A DNA stretch of 64,000 nucleotides from Acidobacteriota bacterium (lineage in GTDB: Bacteria; Acidobacteriota; Thermoanaerobaculia; UBA5066), in contig JAKOVQ010000014.1 of the NCBI GenBank assembly GCA_029781975.1, forward strand, positions 219,864 through 283,863, given 5' to 3'. The position numbers and the translations under genes are program-made. The notes under the pieces are model-generated. The model had not been told where the DNA came from and did no database searches. It was given only the letters and a program-made list of their open reading frames with translations. Below, one piece after another: positions 25,803 to 34,849 of the stretch; position 1 is the stretch's first letter, and every line of letters starts with the position of its first letter.

Positions 25803-27278
25803 GTGAAGAGAAGCCGCACCCTCGCCGTCGCCCTCTCGCTGGCCGCCGCCTCCCTCCTGGGCGGCGCGGCCCTCCTCTCCACCGCGTGCGGGAAGGGGGA
25901 GCCGTCCCCCGCCGCCGCGAAGCCGGCGGTCCGCTACCACTGCCCCATGCACCCGCAGGTCGTGAGGGACCAGCCGGGCGACTGCCCCATCTGCGGGATG
26001 AGGCTCGTCCCGATCGACGAGAAGGCCCACGGGGCCGAGACTCCGGCGGCCCCGGCCACGGCGGGCGAGCGGAAGGTCCTCTTCTACCGCTCTCCCATGG
26101 ACCCGAAGGTCACCTCCCCCGTCCCGACGAAGGACGAGATGGGGATGGACTTCGTCCCCGTCTACGCCGACGAGGTCGCCGGGGGCGGAACGGGCCCGGC
26201 GGGCCTGGCCCCGGTCACCATCGACCTGAGGGAGCAGCAGCTCCTGGGCCTGACGACGGTGAAGGTCGAGCGCGCGCCGCTGGCCTCGTCGATCCGGACG
26301 GTCGGCCGCGTCGCGTTCGACGAGACGCGCCTCCACCACGTCCACCTGCGCTACGACGCCTACGTCGAGCACGTCGAGGCCGACTTCACGGGCCAGCACG
26401 TGAGGAGGGGAGAGGTCCTCGCGCAGGTCTACAGCCCGGAGCTCTACGCCACCCAGCAGGAGTACCTTCTCGCCCTGAAGGCGTCGCGGTCGCTCTCGGG
26501 CTCGACCATCCCGTCCGTGACCGCCGGGGGCGAGGACCTCCTCGCGGCCGCGCGCAAGCGCCTCCTCCTCTGGGACATGGCGCCGGCCGACATCGACGCC
26601 CTCGGCCGGCGCGGCGAGCCCTCGCGCACCGTCAACGTCTACGCGCCGATCTCCGGCTACGTCATGGCGCGGACGGCGTACCACGGCATGCGGGTGACCG
26701 CCGCCGACTCCCTCTTCGACATCGTCGACCTCTCGAACGTCTGGGTCCTGGCCGACGTCTACGAGTACGAGCTCCCGCGCCTCGCCCTCGGGCAGAGGGG
26801 GACCGTGACCCTCTCGTACTGGCCGGGGCGGAGCTGGACCGGCCGCGTCACCTACGTCTACCCGGTGGTGGACGAGAAGAGCCGCACCGTGAAGGTGCGG
26901 CTCGAGCTCGCCAACCCGCGCGAGGAGCTGAAGCCCGAGATGTACGCCGACGTCGTCATCCAGGGCGCCTCCCGGGACGCCCTCGTCGTCCCCGACGACG
27001 CCCTCCTCGACAGCGGGACGCGGATGATCGCCTTCGTCTCCGAGGGCCAGGGGCGCCTCTCGCCGCGCGAGGTGACGGTGGGCGAGCACGCGAAGGGCCT
27101 CTACGAGGTGAAGGCCGGGCTCGCCGAGGGGGAGACCGTGGCGCGCGGCGCGAACTTCCTCGTCGACTCCGAGTCCCGGCTGAAGGCGGCCCTCTCGGCG
27201 ATGGCGCCGGCCTCTCCCGCTCCTCCCGCCCCATCCGCTCCCGCGAAGGCCCCCGAGGCCCCCGGTCCCGCGCACTGA
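25803..27278 (+). CDS. cusB: Periplasmic adaptor of heavy-metal RND efflux (CusB-like) with two metal-binding modules
   Basis: A 491-aa membrane-fusion protein. An N-terminal lipoprotein-like signal ends at A-C-G-K-G near residue 29. A heavy-metal-binding domain follows (Y-H-C-P-M-H-P, then C-P-I-C-G-M, ~residues 45-68). The CusB N-terminal segment comes next, with Y-R-S-P-M-D-P-K-V-T-S-P-V-P and D-E-M-G-M-D-F-V-P-V-Y at ~97-123. The remainder is the barrel, hairpin and lipoyl-like adaptor. Two consecutive Cys/Met-rich modules suit Cu(I)/Ag(I) capture. The start is GTG 25803, after AGGGA. It links CusA to CusC. Confidence 0.9.
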   Translation: MKRSRTLAVALSLAAASLLGGAALLSTACGKGEPSPAAAKPAVRYHCPMHPQVVRDQPGDCPICGMRLVPIDEKAHGAETPAAPATAGERKVLFYRSPMDPKVTSPVPTKDEMGMDFVPVYADEVAGGGTGPAGLAPVTIDLREQQLLGLTTVKVERAPLASSIRTVGRVAFDETRLHHVHLRYDAYVEHVEADFTGQHVRRGEVLAQVYSPELYATQQEYLLALKASRSLSGSTIPSVTAGGEDLLAAARKRLLLWDMAPADIDALGRRGEPSRTVNVYAPISGYVMARTAYHGMRVTAADSLFDIVDLSNVWVLADVYEYELPRLALGQRGTVTLSYWPGRSWTGRVTYVYPVVDEKSRTVKVRLELANPREELKPEMYADVVIQGASRDALVVPDDALLDSGTRMIAFVSEGQGRLSPREVTVGEHAKGLYEVKAGLAEGETVARGANFLVDSESRLKAALSAMAPASPAPPAPSAPAKAPEAPGPAH

Positions 27279-27288
27279 GGGGGCGACG

Positions 27289-30200
27289 TTGAGCACGCAC
27301 AGCCCATCCTCCGGGGGCGGCGGTCCGATCAAGGCGGTCATCCGCTTCTCCGCCGAGAACAAGTACCTCGTCCTCGCCCTCTACGCCGTGGCGGTCGTCC
27401 TCGCCGTCGGGGTCCTGAAGAGGACCCCGCTCGACGCCATCCCCGACCTCTCCGACACCCAGGTCATCATCTACTCGCGGTGGGACCGGAGCCCCGACGT
27501 CATCGAGGACCAGGTGACCTACCCGATCGTCACCGCCCTCCTCGGCGCGCCGAAGGTGAAGACGATCCGCGGCTTCTCCGACTTCGGCTTCTCCTACGTC
27601 TACGTCATCTTCGACGACGGCACCGACCTCTACTGGGCCCGCTCGCGCGTCCTCGAGTACCTCTCGAAGATCCAGGGGAAGCTCCCGGAGGGGGTGAGGA
27701 CCGAGCTCGGCCCCGACGCCACGAGCGTCGGCTGGGTCTTCCAGTACGCGCTGGTCGACAGGTCGGGGAAGAACTCGACCGAGGAGCTCCGGAGCTACCA
27801 GGACTGGTTCCTCCGCTACGCCGTCCAGTCGGTCCCCGGCGTGGCGGAGGTGGCGACCGTCGGCGGGAGCCAGAAGCAGTACCAGGTGACCGTCGACCCG
27901 AACACCCTCTCCGCCTACGGCGTGAGCCTGGAGGCGGTCGCGGCCGCCATCCGCAGGAGCAACGGCGAGGTCGGGGGGAGGCTCATCGAGTTCTCCGGCC
28001 GCGAGTACATGGTCCGCGGCCGTGGCTACATCAAGGACGTCGCCGACATCGAGAAGATCGTCGTGAAGACGAACGACAACGGGACCCCGGTCACGATCCG
28101 CGACGTCGGACAGGTCTCGATCGGGCCCGACATCCGCCGCGGGATCGCGGACCTCGACGGCGAGGGGGACGTCGTCGGCGGCATCGTCGTCATGCGGAGC
28201 GGCGAGAACGCCCTGAACGTCATCGACCGGGTGAAGGCGAAGCTGAAGGAGATCGAGCCGTCGCTCCCGCCGGGCGTGAAGATCGAGACGACCTACGACC
28301 GGTCGGAGCTGATCCAGCGCTCCGTCGACACCCTGAGGGACAAGCTGATCGAGGAGATCGTCGTCGTCTCCCTCGTCATCCTCCTCTTCCTCTGGCACGT
28401 CCCGAGCGCGATCGTCCCCATCCTGACGATCCCGATCTCGGTGATCCTCGCCTTCATCCCGTTCCAGGCGATGGGGCTGAACATCAACATCATGTCGCTG
28501 GGCGGCATCGCCATCTCCATCGGCATCCTCGTCGACGGGGCGATCGTCGAGGTGGAGAACGCCTACAAGAAGCTCCAGCTCTGGAACGACCTCGGGCGGC
28601 CGGGCGACTTCCACAGGGTGCGCCTCGAGGCGCTGATGGAGGTGGGCCCGTCGGTCTTCTTCTCCCTCCTCGTCATCGCCGTCGCCTTCCTCCCCGTCTT
28701 CACCCTCGTCGACCAGGAGGGGCGCCTCTTCAAGCCGCTCGCCTACTCGAAGACCCTGGCGATGGCGATCGCGGCGTTCCTCGCCCTCACCCTCGACCCG
28801 GCGCTCCGGATGCTCTTCGCCCGGATGGACCCGTTCCGGTTCCGCCCGCGCTGGGCCGCGCGCATCGTGAACACGGTGGCGGTCGGGACCTACCACGCCG
28901 AGGAGAAGCACCCGATCAGCGTCCTCCTCCACCGCCTCTACGAGCCCCCCTGCCGGGCGGTCCTCAGGCACCCGAAGACGACGATCGCCATCGCCCTCGC
29001 GATCCTCGGCTCGACCGTCCCCGTCTTCCTGAAGCTCGGGTCGGAGTTCATGCCCCCGCTCTACGAGGGCTCCATCCTCTACATGCCGACGACCCTTCCC
29101 GGCCTCTCGGTCACCGAGGCCGAGAGGCTCCTCCAGGTGCAGGACAAGGTCCTGAAGTCGTTCCCCGAGGTGGAGCGGGTCTTCGGCAAGGCCGGCCGCG
29201 CCGACACCTCCACCGACCCGGCCCCCTTCTCGATGATGGAGACGACCGTCGTCCTCAAGCCCGAGTCCGAGTGGCGGCGGAGGGAGCGGTGGTACTCCTC
29301 CTGGGCGCCCGGCTGGCTGGCGTCCGCCTTCCGGCACGTCTGGCCCGACCGCATCTCCCACGACGCCCTCGTCGACGAGATGGACCGCGCGCTGAAGATC
29401 CCCGGCGTCACGAACGCCTGGACGATGCCGATCCGGGGGAGGATCGACATGCTCTCGACCGGCATCCGGACGCCGATCGGGATCAAGGTCTTCGGCTCGA
29501 GCCTGCCGGAGATCGAGCGGATCGGCACGGAGGTCGAGAGCGCCGTCCGGACGCTCCCGGCCACCCGGTCGGCCTACGCCGAGCGGGTCGCCGGGGGGTT
29601 CTTCGTCGACTTCGACCTCAGGCGCGACGAGCTCGCCCGCTACGGCCTCACCATCGACGACGCGAACGCGGTCATCATGACGGCGATCGGCGGCGAGCCG
29701 GTGACCACCGTCATCAAGGGGCGCGAGCGCTATTCGGTCAACCTCCGCTACCCGCGCGAGCTCCGCGAGGACCTCGGGCGCCTCAGGCGCGTCCTCGTCC
29801 CCACGATGACCGGCGCGCAGGTCCCGCTGGGCCAGCTCGCCGACATCCGCCTCGTCAACGGCCCGGCGATGATCCGGAACGAGAACGGCCTCCTCTCGGG
29901 CTACGTCTACGTCGACTTCGACACCGGCAAGGAGGACGTCGGCCGGTTCGTCGAGGAGGCCAAGCGCGTCGTGGGCGAGAGGGTGAAGCTCTCTCCCGGC
30001 ACGACGCTCGTCTGGAGCGGCCAGTACGAGAACATGCTCCGGGTCAAGGAGCGGCTGAAGGTCGTCGTCCCGGTGACGCTCGTCCTGATCTTCCTCCTGA
30101 TGTACATGAACACGAAGTCGGCGATGAAGACGATGATCGTCCTCCTCGCCGTCCCGTTCTCCATCGTCGGCGCCGTCTGGTTCCTCTGGCTCCTCGGCTA

Positions 30201-30612
30201 CAACCTCTCCATCGCCGTCTGGGTCGGCGTCATCGCCCTGATGGGGCTCGACGCCGAGACCGGCGTCTTCATGCTCCTCTTCCTCGACCTCTCGTACGAG
30301 GAGGCAAAGGCGCAGGGTCGGCTGAGGAACCGGGCCGACCTGACCGAGGCGATCATCCACGGCGCGGTCAAGCGCGTGAGGCCGAAGGCGATGACGGTCT
30401 TCGCCGCCACCCTCGGCCTCCTCCCCATCATGTGGTCCGTCGGCGCCGGCGCCGACGTGATGAAGCGGATCGCGGCGCCGATGGTGGGCGGCCTCGTCAC
30501 CTCCTTCGCCCTCGAGCTCCTCGTCTACCCGGCGGTCTACATGCTCTGGAAGCAGCGGAGCCTGCCGAAGGAGGGCCCGGGCGGCCCGGAGCCGGAGGTC
30601 GTCCCCGCGTGA
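27289..30612 (+). CDS. cusA: Cu(I)/Ag(I) RND efflux pump (CusA/HME family)
   Basis: A 1107-aa inner-membrane RND transporter with 12 TM helices. The three substrate-site methionines of E. coli CusA (M573, M623, M672) align here with M599 (I-L-Y-M-P-T-T), M649 (P-F-S-M-M-E-T-T) and M721 (R-I-D-M-L-S-T-G-I). The proton-relay acids (V-D-G-A-I-V-E-V-E-N in TM4, G-L-D-A-E-T-G-V in TM10) and the lysine in R-V-R-P-K-A-M-T are also kept. It is therefore monovalent-metal type rather than CzcA-like. The start is TTG 27289 after GAGGGGG, 10 nt from the cusB stop. It is slightly longer than E. coli CusA, mainly in the periplasmic loops. Confidence 0.95.
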   Translation: MSTHSPSSGGGGPIKAVIRFSAENKYLVLALYAVAVVLAVGVLKRTPLDAIPDLSDTQVIIYSRWDRSPDVIEDQVTYPIVTALLGAPKVKTIRGFSDFGFSYVYVIFDDGTDLYWARSRVLEYLSKIQGKLPEGVRTELGPDATSVGWVFQYALVDRSGKNSTEELRSYQDWFLRYAVQSVPGVAEVATVGGSQKQYQVTVDPNTLSAYGVSLEAVAAAIRRSNGEVGGRLIEFSGREYMVRGRGYIKDVADIEKIVVKTNDNGTPVTIRDVGQVSIGPDIRRGIADLDGEGDVVGGIVVMRSGENALNVIDRVKAKLKEIEPSLPPGVKIETTYDRSELIQRSVDTLRDKLIEEIVVVSLVILLFLWHVPSAIVPILTIPISVILAFIPFQAMGLNINIMSLGGIAISIGILVDGAIVEVENAYKKLQLWNDLGRPGDFHRVRLEALMEVGPSVFFSLLVIAVAFLPVFTLVDQEGRLFKPLAYSKTLAMAIAAFLALTLDPALRMLFARMDPFRFRPRWAARIVNTVAVGTYHAEEKHPISVLLHRLYEPPCRAVLRHPKTTIAIALAILGSTVPVFLKLGSEFMPPLYEGSILYMPTTLPGLSVTEAERLLQVQDKVLKSFPEVERVFGKAGRADTSTDPAPFSMMETTVVLKPESEWRRRERWYSSWAPGWLASAFRHVWPDRISHDALVDEMDRALKIPGVTNAWTMPIRGRIDMLSTGIRTPIGIKVFGSSLPEIERIGTEVESAVRTLPATRSAYAERVAGGFFVDFDLRRDELARYGLTIDDANAVIMTAIGGEPVTTVIKGRERYSVNLRYPRELREDLGRLRRVLVPTMTGAQVPLGQLADIRLVNGPAMIRNENGLLSGYVYVDFDTGKEDVGRFVEEAKRVVGERVKLSPGTTLVWSGQYENMLRVKERLKVVVPVTLVLIFLLMYMNTKSAMKTMIVLLAVPFSIVGAVWFLWLLGYNLSIAVWVGVIALMGLDAETGVFMLLFLDLSYEEAKAQGRLRNRADLTEAIIHGAVKRVRPKAMTVFAATLGLLPIMWSVGAGADVMKRIAAPMVGGLVTSFALELLVYPAVYMLWKQRSLPKEGPGGPEPEVVPA

Positions 30613-30767
30613 GGGAGCCCGTTTGCAGGAATTCCCCTGGCGGCCGGAACTTTCTTCCCTCGGTCGGGGTGGCTCCTGCCGCCCATGGTCGCCACGGCGG
30701 CGATGAGCCTCTCCTCCGTCTCGGTCATTTCCAACGCTCTCCGGCTGCGCCGGGTCAGCGCCTGAAA

Positions 30768-30784
30768 TTGGCCCCGATCTTGCG
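30768..30784 (+). promoter_or_regulatory. Possible sigma-54 -24/-12 promoter
   Basis: The sequence TTGGCCCCGATCTTGCG has GG and GC separated by exactly 10 nt and matches most of the TGGCAC-N5-TTGC consensus. Transcription would start near 30795, about 33 nt before the ATG of the next gene. In G+C-rich DNA the GG-N10-GC spacing can occur by chance, so this is a suggestion only. Confidence 0.3.
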
Positions 30785-30827
30785 TCGGCGTTTCAGCCGT
30801 AGATTTCAGCTGCAAAGGAGCCCTGCC

Positions 30828-31766
30828 ATGAAGTTCCTCTCCCGCCTGGGCGCCCTCGCGTCCGCCGCTTCTCTGGCCGTCCTCGGTGCCATCCTGGCCG
30901 CCCCGCCCGCCCGCGCCCAGATGGGGGGCGGACCTACGAACGGCCCCGTCGACTTCATGACGAACGGGACCGAGGACCTGATCGTCCCGGCCGGCGTCCG
31001 GATCGAGGGGAAGTTCGGCGCCTTCTTCGTCACCGACCTCTGGATCAAGGCGTCCCGGGCGGGGACGGCCACCCTCTCCTTCCACGCCGCCGACTCGCCG
31101 TCGGCCATCCCGACCGTCACCACCACCGTCGAGCTGAAGCTGCCGGTGACCTACCTCCCGGACGTCATCCAGTCGCAGTTCGGCCTCCCCTCGGCCTTCG
31201 GCAACATCCGCGTCAGCGCGAGCTTCCCCCTGGCCGCGAGCGCCCGCGTCTACAACCGGACCGGCGCGGGGGCCTATGGCCTCGCCTTCATGGGGGTGCC
31301 GGCACGGATGGGAATGACCGCCATGCCGATGGCCGGGAGCTTCGGCACGGACGACTTCGCGATGTACATGCTCGGGCTCCTCCCCGAGCCGGAGAACCGC
31401 GTCAACGTCACGGTGGTCAACACCTCGGCGAGCACGACCCAGGGCGTCGTGGAGGTCATCGACGCCGACGGGTCGGTGCCCGACGGCACGGGGACCAAGA
31501 GCTTCCCCTTCAGCCTGGCGGGCTACTCGTCCCACCAGTTCAACGACGTCCTCGCCGACGTCCACTCGAAGTTCACGGCGGGCGACACCGGCCTCCAGGT
31601 CCGGGTCCGGATGCCCCAGGGCTCCGGCGGGACGCTGATTGCATACGCCGTCGTCAACGACAACGTCACCGGCGACGGCTACGTCGTCATGGGGAGCATG
31701 ATGAACGGCGGCCGCGGCATGGGCGCGGGGGCCGGCCCGGGAGGCGGGATGAGCGCCCCCCGCTAG
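30828..31766 (+). CDS. Secreted protein of unknown function, 312 aa
   Basis: A signal peptide (residues ~1-32, ending A-R-A-Q-M) is followed by a beta-rich, Thr/Val/Asn-rich mature protein with no cysteines and a Gly/Met-rich tail (G-G-R-G-M-G-A-G-A-G-P-G-G-G-M). The middle part reads like two Ig-like beta-sandwich units (~45-160 and ~190-300). No catalytic motif is visible. AAAGGAG lies 7 nt before the ATG. It follows the cus operon by 215 nt and may have its own promoter. The Met/Gly-rich tail could bind metal, but this is speculative. It shares its CTAG stop with the convergent next gene. Confidence 0.75.
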   Translation: MKFLSRLGALASAASLAVLGAILAAPPARAQMGGGPTNGPVDFMTNGTEDLIVPAGVRIEGKFGAFFVTDLWIKASRAGTATLSFHAADSPSAIPTVTTTVELKLPVTYLPDVIQSQFGLPSAFGNIRVSASFPLAASARVYNRTGAGAYGLAFMGVPARMGMTAMPMAGSFGTDDFAMYMLGLLPEPENRVNVTVVNTSASTTQGVVEVIDADGSVPDGTGTKSFPFSLAGYSSHQFNDVLADVHSKFTAGDTGLQVRVRMPQGSGGTLIAYAVVNDNVTGDGYVVMGSMMNGGRGMGAGAGPGGGMSAPR

Positions 31767-32173
31767 GGCGTCGCCCTGGTCCCGCAGGGCGCCGCGGGAG
31801 CCTGCTTCCGCTCGAGGAGCCAGCCGACGGCCGACTCCTCGTCGCGGAAGAGCCGGACGTCGAAGCCCGCGTTCCTCAGGGAGACCTCGACGAAGTCGTG
31901 CGAATCGTCCCCGGGGCTGGCGAGGATCGCGGAGGACGCCCCCGGGTCGAGGGGGAACGCGGGCATCTCCTCGTACGCGAACCGGTAGACCGGGAGCGGG
32001 GTCTCGACGTTCCGGGCATCCCGGACGTCGAAGAGGAACGACCGGATCCCGAGCCGGGCTCCGAGCGCGGCCGACTCCTCGGTGTACTTTCGCGCCACCG
32101 GGATCGTGACCGGACCGCGGACCCTCACGCGGAGGTACGCCTTGTCGTCGGAGACCGTGATCTCGTAGCTCAT
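31763..32173 (-). CDS. Small SpoIIAA/STAS-like hypothetical protein, 136 aa
   Basis: A soluble alpha/beta protein. The pattern M-S-Y-E-I-T-V-S-D-D-K-A-Y-L-R-V-R-V-R-G-P-V, then R-S-F-L-F-D-V-R-D-A-R-N, and late F-R-D-E-E-S-A-V-G-W-L resembles the SpoIIAA-like (DUF4180/STAS-like) fold. The assignment is tentative. ATG 32173 follows GGAGAGG. Its stop and the stop of the convergent secreted-protein gene share the palindrome CTAG. Confidence 0.7.
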   Translation of the reverse strand: MSYEITVSDDKAYLRVRVRGPVTIPVARKYTEESAALGARLGIRSFLFDVRDARNVETPLPVYRFAYEEMPAFPLDPGASSAILASPGDDSHDFVEVSLRNAGFDVRLFRDEESAVGWLLERKQAPAAPCGTRATP

Positions 32174-32347
32174 CGCTGCCTCTCCGGGACGGGCCGATCC
32201 TGGATCTGCCGTCCATCATGGCACCGGCGGGCTCGGCCGGGTGTGCGGAAGGTCACGCCTGCGTCGGGAGGGCCATGCGGGCGAGGAGCGGCCCGCCGAA
32301 CGCCTCCCCGGGTCCCGCGCCGCCCGGGCGGAGCCGCCCGCCCCGCC

Positions 32348-32353
32348 TAGAAT
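32348..32353 (+). promoter_or_regulatory. -10-like TAGAAT box exactly 6 nt before the start codon
   Basis: TAGAAT sits six bases upstream of ATG 32360, with no Shine-Dalgarno between them. The implied transcript begins at or next to the start codon (leaderless). The same geometry occurs before several other genes in the window. Confidence 0.5.
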
Positions 32354-32359
32354 CGTCCG

Positions 32360-33139
32360 ATGAGACGGCTCCGGCCGGCCCTGCCGGCGCTCCTCCTCGC
32401 GGGCTGCTGCATGAACCCTCCCCCCGCCACGGGCTTCGTCGACCACGTCGTCGTCGTGAACGGCCGGACCTACCCCTACACCGTCTACGTCCCGCGCGGC
32501 TTCACGTCGGAGAAGGCGTGGCCCGTCGTCCTCTTCCTCCACGGCGCGGGAGAGCGGGGCGACGACGGCGTGAGGCAGCTGCAGATCGGCGCCGCCGCTG
32601 CGATCCGCTCCCATCCCGAGAGGGTCCCCGCCGTCGTCGTCTTTCCCCAGTGCCCGGCCGGCGAGAGGTGGATCGGCGAACCGGCGGAGGCGGCCCTCGC
32701 CGCCCTCGAGAAGACGATGGCCGCCTACCACGGCGACCCGAAGCGCGTCGCCCTCACGGGCCTCTCGCTCGGCGGCTACGGTACGTGGCACCTCGCGCTC
32801 CTCCACCCCGACCGCTTCGCCGCCCTCGTCCCCGTCTGCGGCGGCATCGTCCCGGCGGGCTCGGCCACGTCGGTCCGCCAGTCGCCGCTGACGGCCGGCG
32901 CGGCCGACCCCTACGCCTTCACGGCCCGGGCGCTCCGGCACGTCCCGGTCTGGATCTTCCACGGTGCGGACGACCCCGTCGTCCTCCCGTCCGAGGGACG
33001 GAAGATGGCCGAAGCCCTCCGCGCCGCGGGCGGCGACGTGAAATACACGGAGTACCCGGGCGTCGGCCACGACGCCTGGGACCGGGCCTACGCGGAGTCC
33101 GGCCTCTGGAGCTGGCTCCTCTTGCAGCGGCGCCCCTGA
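32360..33139 (+). CDS. Lipoprotein esterase, dienelactone-hydrolase/LpqC-like
   Basis: A 259-aa alpha/beta-hydrolase with a lipoprotein signal (L-L-L-A-G-C-C near residue 15). F-L-H-G-A-G-E-R-G near 56 is the oxyanion region, G-L-S-L-G-G-Y-G near 133 the nucleophile elbow, H-G-A-D-D-P-V-V near 200 carries the Asp, and G-V-G-H-D-A-W near 232 the His. The triad is complete. Relatives are feruloyl/acetyl-xylan esterases or polyhydroxybutyrate depolymerase-like enzymes. It likely acts on an extracytoplasmic ester at the membrane surface. The exact substrate is unknown. Confidence 0.87.
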   Translation: MRRLRPALPALLLAGCCMNPPPATGFVDHVVVVNGRTYPYTVYVPRGFTSEKAWPVVLFLHGAGERGDDGVRQLQIGAAAAIRSHPERVPAVVVFPQCPAGERWIGEPAEAALAALEKTMAAYHGDPKRVALTGLSLGGYGTWHLALLHPDRFAALVPVCGGIVPAGSATSVRQSPLTAGAADPYAFTARALRHVPVWIFHGADDPVVLPSEGRKMAEALRAAGGDVKYTEYPGVGHDAWDRAYAESGLWSWLLLQRRP

Positions 33140-33173
33140 AGCCGCGCCGGCGCCTTCGCTCTCCCCGCCGCCC

Positions 33174-33698
33174 CTACCAGCCCTTCCGCTCGCGCGTCGA
33201 GGTGACGTGCGCCGCGTGGTGCCGCCCGTGCCAGGCGTAGAGCGCGAGGTTCCGATCCAGCGTGACGAGGCCGTGCTCGGGGTGCCGGAACGTCCTCTGG
33301 AGCTGCGCGTCCGACAGGCCTCGCAGGAACGCCACCCACCGGGCGTGCAGCGCGTCGAGGAGGGCGAGCGAGGCGGAGAGGTCGGCGCTCGTGGCGTCGG
33401 GGAGCTCGGCCCACAGCTGCTCCTCGTAGGTCGTCACCAGCGGCTCGTCCTCCGTCGCCGCCAGCTTGAACCGGACGTACGCGTTCAGGTGGCTGTCCGC
33501 GACGTGGTGGACCACCTGCTTCAGCGTCCAGCCTCCCTCCCGGTAACGCTCGGCAAGCTGGTCGGCCGAGAGGCCCGAGACCGCCTCGCGCAGGCGGGCC
33601 GGCGCGGCGGCGATCTCGTCGACGAGCCGCGCGCGCGTCGCGGCGTCGAACGTGGCGGGCGGGACGAACTTTCCGATGGGGTAGCGGGGATCGCTCAT
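33174..33698 (-). CDS. YfiT/DinB-family putative metal-dependent transferase
   Basis: A 174-aa four-helix-bundle protein of the YfiT type. It begins with the family-typical D-P-R-Y-P-I-G-K-F. W-T-L-K-Q-V-V-H-H-V-A-D-S-H follows near residues 57-70, and W-H-G-R-H-H-A-A-H near 155-163 provides the three-His metal site. Homologues are bacillithiol or related thiol S-transferases (BstA) or metal-dependent hydrolases. The ATG at 33698 has CATAAT exactly 6 nt upstream and no Shine-Dalgarno. Confidence 0.9.
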   Translation of the reverse strand: MSDPRYPIGKFVPPATFDAATRARLVDEIAAAPARLREAVSGLSADQLAERYREGGWTLKQVVHHVADSHLNAYVRFKLAATEDEPLVTTYEEQLWAELPDATSADLSASLALLDALHARWVAFLRGLSDAQLQRTFRHPEHGLVTLDRNLALYAWHGRHHAAHVTSTRERKGW

Positions 33699-33758
33699 GC
33701 GCCGATTATGAGGAGGCGGCGGAGCGGACGCCCGTGCGCCTGGAGGAGGAACGCTCCG

Positions 33759-34712
33759 TCAGCTCTTCCGGAAGATCTGCACCTTCAGCCGGCCCATCCC
33801 GAGGCCCCGCTCCACCGTGAAGATCCCCCCCTGGCTCACCGAGAGGAGCGTGTAGGTCGACGAGACGAGGCCGTTGTCGTCGGCCGCCGTCGACTCGACC
33901 ACCTTCAGCGTGGGGCGCGCCGCGGGGACCGCTCTCGACATCGCGACGGCGGCCCCGTAGAGGAGCGTCGTCGTCGCCTGGAGCGGGCCCCCCACGACCG
34001 GCACGCCCGCGAAGGTGTCGGAGATGTCGGGGACGACGGTCGACCCGACCGTGAACGGCTGAGAGATGGTGATGTGCCCCGCGGGGGCGCTCGTGTTGAC
34101 GACCTCGCCCGAGCCGTCCACGAGCCCCATCAAGTACATCCCGTCGAATGTCACGTCCTCGAACCGGCGGATCCGGCGGCCCGCGTGCTGGAAGATGTCG
34201 CGGATCCTCGAGCTCCCCGAGAACGTGTCGGAGGAGCGGGCGATCCACTTCTCGTCGGCGTCCTTCAGCTGCCTCAGGTAGTTGCCGACGAAGCCGTTGC
34301 AGTCGAGGCCGATCTTGCTGTCGTCGGCGTACTTCTGGAGGTTCGCCTCGGTCGCGAGGCCGTAGCGGATGGCGAGCTGGAGGACGACCTGCACTTCCTC
34401 GGGCGAGCCCTTGCCGATGAACGGACGGAGGAGGGACGCCCCGAAGGGGCCCCAGTCCAGGAACTGGACCGTCTGCCTCAGCGAGAGGTTGTACGATGGG
34501 ATCACGAGGACGGTGACGCCGCCGTCCTTCAGGAACTGCTTCTTGGCCGCGCTGACGAGGCTGTCCTTGGCCGGGAGCGAGGGGTCCGCGCCGCCGGTCA
34601 TGTTCACGAGGCGGTAGCGGTGGATCCTGACCGTGCGGACCGGCGGGTTCGTCCCTTCGCCGGTGACGACCTGCAGGCTCCAGTAGCGGTTCGCGTAGTC
34701 GAGCGGAGACAC
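33759..34712 (-). CDS. Unknown 317-aa protein with NlpC/P60-like Cys motif
   Basis: No firm family is recognised. The protein has no signal peptide. A segment near residues 130-150 reads I-G-L-D-C-N-G-F-V-G-N-Y-L, like the D-C-S/N-G-F-V motif at the catalytic Cys of NlpC/P60 cysteine peptidases. An A-G-H-I-T-I-S near 215 could carry the catalytic His. The rest is beta-rich. GTG 34712 is preferred because it follows GGGGAGG at a 7-nt gap and the upstream frame overlaps the next gene. If correct it is an amidase or peptidase of unusual N-terminal architecture, possibly injected or phage-related (inference). Confidence 0.65.
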   Translation of the reverse strand: MSPLDYANRYWSLQVVTGEGTNPPVRTVRIHRYRLVNMTGGADPSLPAKDSLVSAAKKQFLKDGGVTVLVIPSYNLSLRQTVQFLDWGPFGASLLRPFIGKGSPEEVQVVLQLAIRYGLATEANLQKYADDSKIGLDCNGFVGNYLRQLKDADEKWIARSSDTFSGSSRIRDIFQHAGRRIRRFEDVTFDGMYLMGLVDGSGEVVNTSAPAGHITISQPFTVGSTVVPDISDTFAGVPVVGGPLQATTTLLYGAAVAMSRAVPAARPTLKVVESTAADDNGLVSSTYTLLSVSQGGIFTVERGLGMGRLKVQIFRKS

Positions 34713-34849
34713 CGGACAACCTCCCCGGGCCGGAGACGACGTCGCAAAATATGGGGCGCGCCCCGGCCCTTGGCAAGGCTGCACGCGCAGGATCCGTGAC
34801 CGGCGCCACACGGTCGGCCCCGAGGATCGCCCGCGGACGCGCTCCGGGC

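Noticed and set aside
26956..30360. A 1134-aa minus-strand open frame antisense to cusA
   Set aside because: Asp/Val/Arg-rich mirror composition of the cusA codons, no ribosome site and no family motif.
27480..30700. Plus-strand frame through cusA into the secreted-protein gene
   Set aside because: Only the part from ATG 30828 is protein-like, with a ribosome site and signal peptide.
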